Program-made: the position numbers and the translations under genes | Shown here: positions 61,147-64,000 of the stretch, in pieces | How positions within the stretch are numbered: the stretch's first letter is position 1 | Layout of the letters: the number at the start of each line of letters is the position of its first letter | Assembly (NCBI GenBank): GCA_964017045.1 | Contig: OZ024807.1 | Span: 9,061,981 to 9,125,980 of the forward strand | From: Omphiscola glabra | Lineage: Eukaryota; Mollusca; Gastropoda; Lymnaeidae | DNA: 64,000 nt | Direction: 5' to 3' | The notes under the pieces: model-generated | Told to the model about the DNA's origin: nothing | Databases searched by the model: none | Seen by the model: only the letters and a program-made list of their open reading frames with translations

Positions 61147-61416
61147 AAAATGAGGTATCAAATGAAAGATAATTGAATGTACTATACGTTTGTAACCTCA
61201 ATTCTTCAGTTTTACTAAAATAAACTACCACAAATGACATCCGAATAGCATTGAGTCTAATGGTACCCGGGGGCGAATGGCGGCACTGCGTGTCCGGGTC
61301 CATTTTGACTAATGCTATTCGGATGTCATTTGTAGCATTTTATTTTAGTTTAAATGAAGAATTAAGTTTACAAACGTATAGTACATTCAATTATCTTTCA
61401 TCTGATATCTCATTTT
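61147..61416. repeat. Foldback: 106-bp inverted repeat with 58-bp loop
   Basis: The left arm 61147-61252 (through GAATGTACTATACGTTTGTA and CAAATGACATCCGAATAGCA) is the near-perfect reverse complement of the right arm 61311-61416. The loop holds GGTACCCGGG, echoing the neighbouring palindrome. Confidence 0.95.
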
Positions 61417-61571
61417 AGCAATTTAGTATGACCCCCTTTCGCTCAGTCAGAAGAGACACAAAAAATCAGCAGCAGGGCGATAAAAAATTTTTTTGTGAGA
61501 CACATTTTTTTTTCAAGAACCTGTCAAGAACCATGTTTTTCGGAGTCAAAACTGATTTGTGGCCGACAGGC

Positions 61572-61637
61572 CGAGCCGCACTCAGGTCGCGAACGAGACG
61601 CATGCGCCTCGCGACCCACGATTAGCCGACCACTGCC
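61572..61637 (-). mobile_element. hAT terminus fragment
   Basis: The reverse complement reads GCAGTGGTCGGCTAATCGTG then GGTCGCGAGGCGCATGCG, like the CAGTGGTCGGCAAAC-type hAT end. No opposite terminus found. Confidence 0.45.
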
Positions 61638-61639
61638 TT

Positions 61640-62899
61640 AGACTAATAGTAATATCGAAGCATCCATTTAAAACATTGACGAGAGTATCGGCAGTTATTT
61701 CTAGACAAATGACTGATACAAACTGTTACGCACCGTTATCTTTATGGAGAAATTATTTTCTAATTTAAGTATATGTCTCGTTCTAAAAGAGTACACAACA
61801 AAGACGATACCATATGTTAAATACAATAACGAAGATTACGATACCCAAACCAGGGTCAGTTACCGTTAATCAATTTTATTCAGTTAATAATGAATTACAA
61901 AATCAAATAGAAATTTTAAAAAAAATTAAAGCTATTGACTTACAGCATAATGATTGGCTTGTACCGGTACAATCTTGAAGAAGATACAATGTTGAAGAAG
62001 ATACAATCTTGAAGAAGATACAATCTTGAAAAGGAATCTACACACAGACAGCAAATGTTAGTAAACAAAATCTCCTGAAAAATGATAGCACACCCCAAAA
62101 ATATCTATCGTCTCCTTTTATAGTCTGTTCTACCGACATTGCTAGAAAGGCCTTACAGCCTCTTTTCCTTCCCACTGTTCTCCAGATAATTCTACATAAT
62201 TCTAAGGGCACAGACTATTAATTTCATAAAGTTGTAAACAAGGTCAAGGGAGACTACTTTTAGCTAGTCACTCCCTAAATGCTGTTCAGAGTTTGGGGGT
62301 CAGCTAGAGTTCATTCACGGGGAAAGATGACGTAAACATGTCGTCTACATAACACATTGAAACAAAAAAATCATTGATGCAGTTATGAAAAAAATGGTTG
62401 AAGCGTTGCATTTCAATTCTGTATATAGTAGTCATTGGGAAATTCCGATTGAAGAAAAACTTTTAAAATAAAATACATAAATGAAGGCCGCATAATTCTT
62501 CAAACAATATGGCCGTTCTTCCGATTCTCAAATCAATTTTTAATCTTTATGATTTCCTTCAAGTATTTATATTTAAGGGATGCTGATAAACTACCTCGTT
62601 AAAGTTTCTTATATATAGAACACTGTGAACATCTTCGAAATGCGGGATGAATAATTGCAAAAACATTGTATCATTGTCGCAGCGAAACAAAATCTAATAA
62701 CAATTAGGATTCAATTAAAACCCAAAATCGACTTATTTTGCTGTCAATAATTTAATTAAACATTCTCTGGTCGCCGTACAATTGTATATCGGGGCGTTCA
62801 TTTGCCAAGTTGAGATATTACATATCGTTAAAGGGAATGTCTTCGTAACTTCCACTTAACTGCAATTCCTCTTAATTGAAAACCGAAAAAAAAGTGCTC
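61640..62899. other. No gene recognised
   Basis: AT-rich intergenic DNA. A short AGAAGATACAATCTTGA repeat lies at 61975-62031. Confidence 0.45.
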
Positions 62900-62963
62900 A
62901 TGACGAAGAAACAGACCTTCAGCTTTCTGTGTTTGTGTGGGCCCATTTTGCCCAGAGTTTCAG
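62900..62963 (+). CDS. Candidate first exon with short signal peptide (unproven)
   Basis: ATG ACG AAG AAA... encodes MTKKQTFSFLCLCGPILPRV and S, then TTTCAG|GTAAGC, phase 1. A Lys-rich start plus a hydrophobic core is signal-peptide-like. Length and phase match exon 1 of the gene at 33.3 kb (64 versus 61 nt). No second exon was found before the window ends. Confidence 0.28.
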
Positions 62964-63213
62964 GTAAGCGCACGGATGCTTGGTATAATTTTTGAGAATC
63001 GTGCTGACGTCGGAAGGGAGATTATTTTTTTTTTTTTTTATTGTCGGGTACTTTATAATTTTCTAAAACTTTCTAATATTCTCTTTTATTTTTTTACTGG
63101 CATCTGTCCGTCACAATGGTACAGTGGTGTGACATCGCAGGACGCAATCACAAGGCCTGGGATCTTTTCTGTAGAACTATAAGCTGGTTCCCACATTCTA
63201 ATTGCCTATAAAT

Positions 63214-63240
63214 ATATTATATATATATATATATATATAG
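63214..63240. repeat. (TA)n microsatellite
   Basis: About 13 TA/AT dinucleotides. Confidence 0.9.
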
Positions 63241-63349
63241 GGTTGGTTTTAAAAATTATCTGAAAAACACAAAACATGTATCGGCATTAAGCCAATGGCT
63301 AAAATTTTGCACTATAGCATATACATTTTATATAATATTGCTTTTAGGT

Positions 63350-63547
63350 CAGTGGTTCTCAGACTTCTTAATGCCGCGACCCTTTAGTACAATTCCTCAC
63401 GTTGTGGCGACCCCCAGCCACAAAATTATTTTGGTTTCTACTTCATAACTGTAGAGTATATGTGTTTTCAGATGGTCTTAGGCGACCCCTGGGAAAGGGT
63501 TGCGCGACCCCCCAAAGGGGATGCGACCCACAGGTTGAGAAGCGCCG
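63350..63547 (-). mobile_element. SPIN-like non-autonomous hAT, 198 bp
   Basis: Begins CAGTGGTTCTCAGACTTCTT, ends GGTTGAGAAGCGCCG, and is flanked by TTTTAGGT and CTTTAGGT (7 of 8 identical target duplication). Internal GGTCTTAGGCGACCCCTGGG block as in other copies. Confidence 0.92.
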
Positions 63548-63555
63548 CTTTAGGT

Positions 63556-64000
63556 GACCAAGCGTCGCTTTTTAAATTCCTGATAATTGATTGAGAAAAT
63601 ATACTCTACGCTACACTCGATGAATATAACTATTGTCCCGTGGTGTGTGCATGGAGACGATGGTGACACACAGATACGCAATTCAAATGTTCACAAAATG
63701 AATCCCTATGCCTTGAAACTACTTATGGTCTACAAAAAAATCCTTACTTGATCTGTACTTAAGTCAATGATGTATAGCAAATAAATCCTATTGTATTTTA
63801 AAAAAAAATTGTACTGTAATTTTCTTTATATTTGATGCGAATCGTTTTGTCATTTACCCTACAGCTTAAGGTAACCAATATTCTCTCGCCCGCATCTCCC
63901 CATCACCACCCCACAGACACCCACCCATCCCTGACCCAACCGCCCACAAAGACGCAAACTTGTTTTGAAAATTAGAGTATTATATGGTCAAAGAAGTTCA
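63556..64000. other. No gene recognised
   Basis: AT-rich with a CCCA-rich stretch at 63890-63945. Nothing else supported. Confidence 0.45.

Overview
The window is animal (metazoan) nuclear DNA. It is AT-rich and intron-rich, with no operons and no long prokaryotic-style ORFs, and it is packed with micro- and minisatellites, short hAT-type DNA transposons and decayed non-LTR retrotransposon (LINE) 3' ends. The one well-supported gene resembles the IgGFc-binding-protein N-terminal domain family, which is abundant in molluscs. Together with the repeat types, this makes a lophotrochozoan, perhaps a gastropod mollusc, the best guess; that identification is inference.

Layout. 1-9.6 kb is dominated by tandem arrays: a 26/27-bp array at 0.76-5.1 kb and a 44-bp array with a 264-bp higher-order period at 6.4-8.1 kb. 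9.3-33 kb holds no proven gene. It has hAT-like elements with clean 8-bp target duplications (10.3, 22.1, 28.9 kb), LINE 3' fragments (15.2, 17.5, 19.3 kb), many minisatellites, and two weak hints of another plus-strand gene: a signal-peptide-like first exon at 16.9 kb and a possible tail at 28.5 kb.

33.3-58.6 kb is a single plus-strand gene that I assembled by hand from splice sites and reading phase. Its 19 coding exons total 2103 nt, and every junction keeps frame. They give a 700-residue predicted type I membrane protein: signal peptide, a roughly 450-residue ectodomain with the IgGFc-binding-N-like core, a Thr/Asn/Pro-rich stalk made of tiny symmetric phase-1 exons, one transmembrane helix and a roughly 100-residue basic/Ser-rich cytoplasmic tail. 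A further 33-nt microexon at 53,285 fits the stalk pattern. Most introns over 1 kb carry their own minisatellite, including arrays that multiply the exon 8 splice donor, AP-1 motifs and AATAAA hexamers.

Beyond the gene (58.6-64 kb) are its probable polyadenylation signals, an antisense ORF that reads like a small secreted peptide, a near-perfect foldback, another hAT-like pair of ends, a SPIN-like hAT copy, and a short signal-peptide-like candidate first exon at 62.9 kb.
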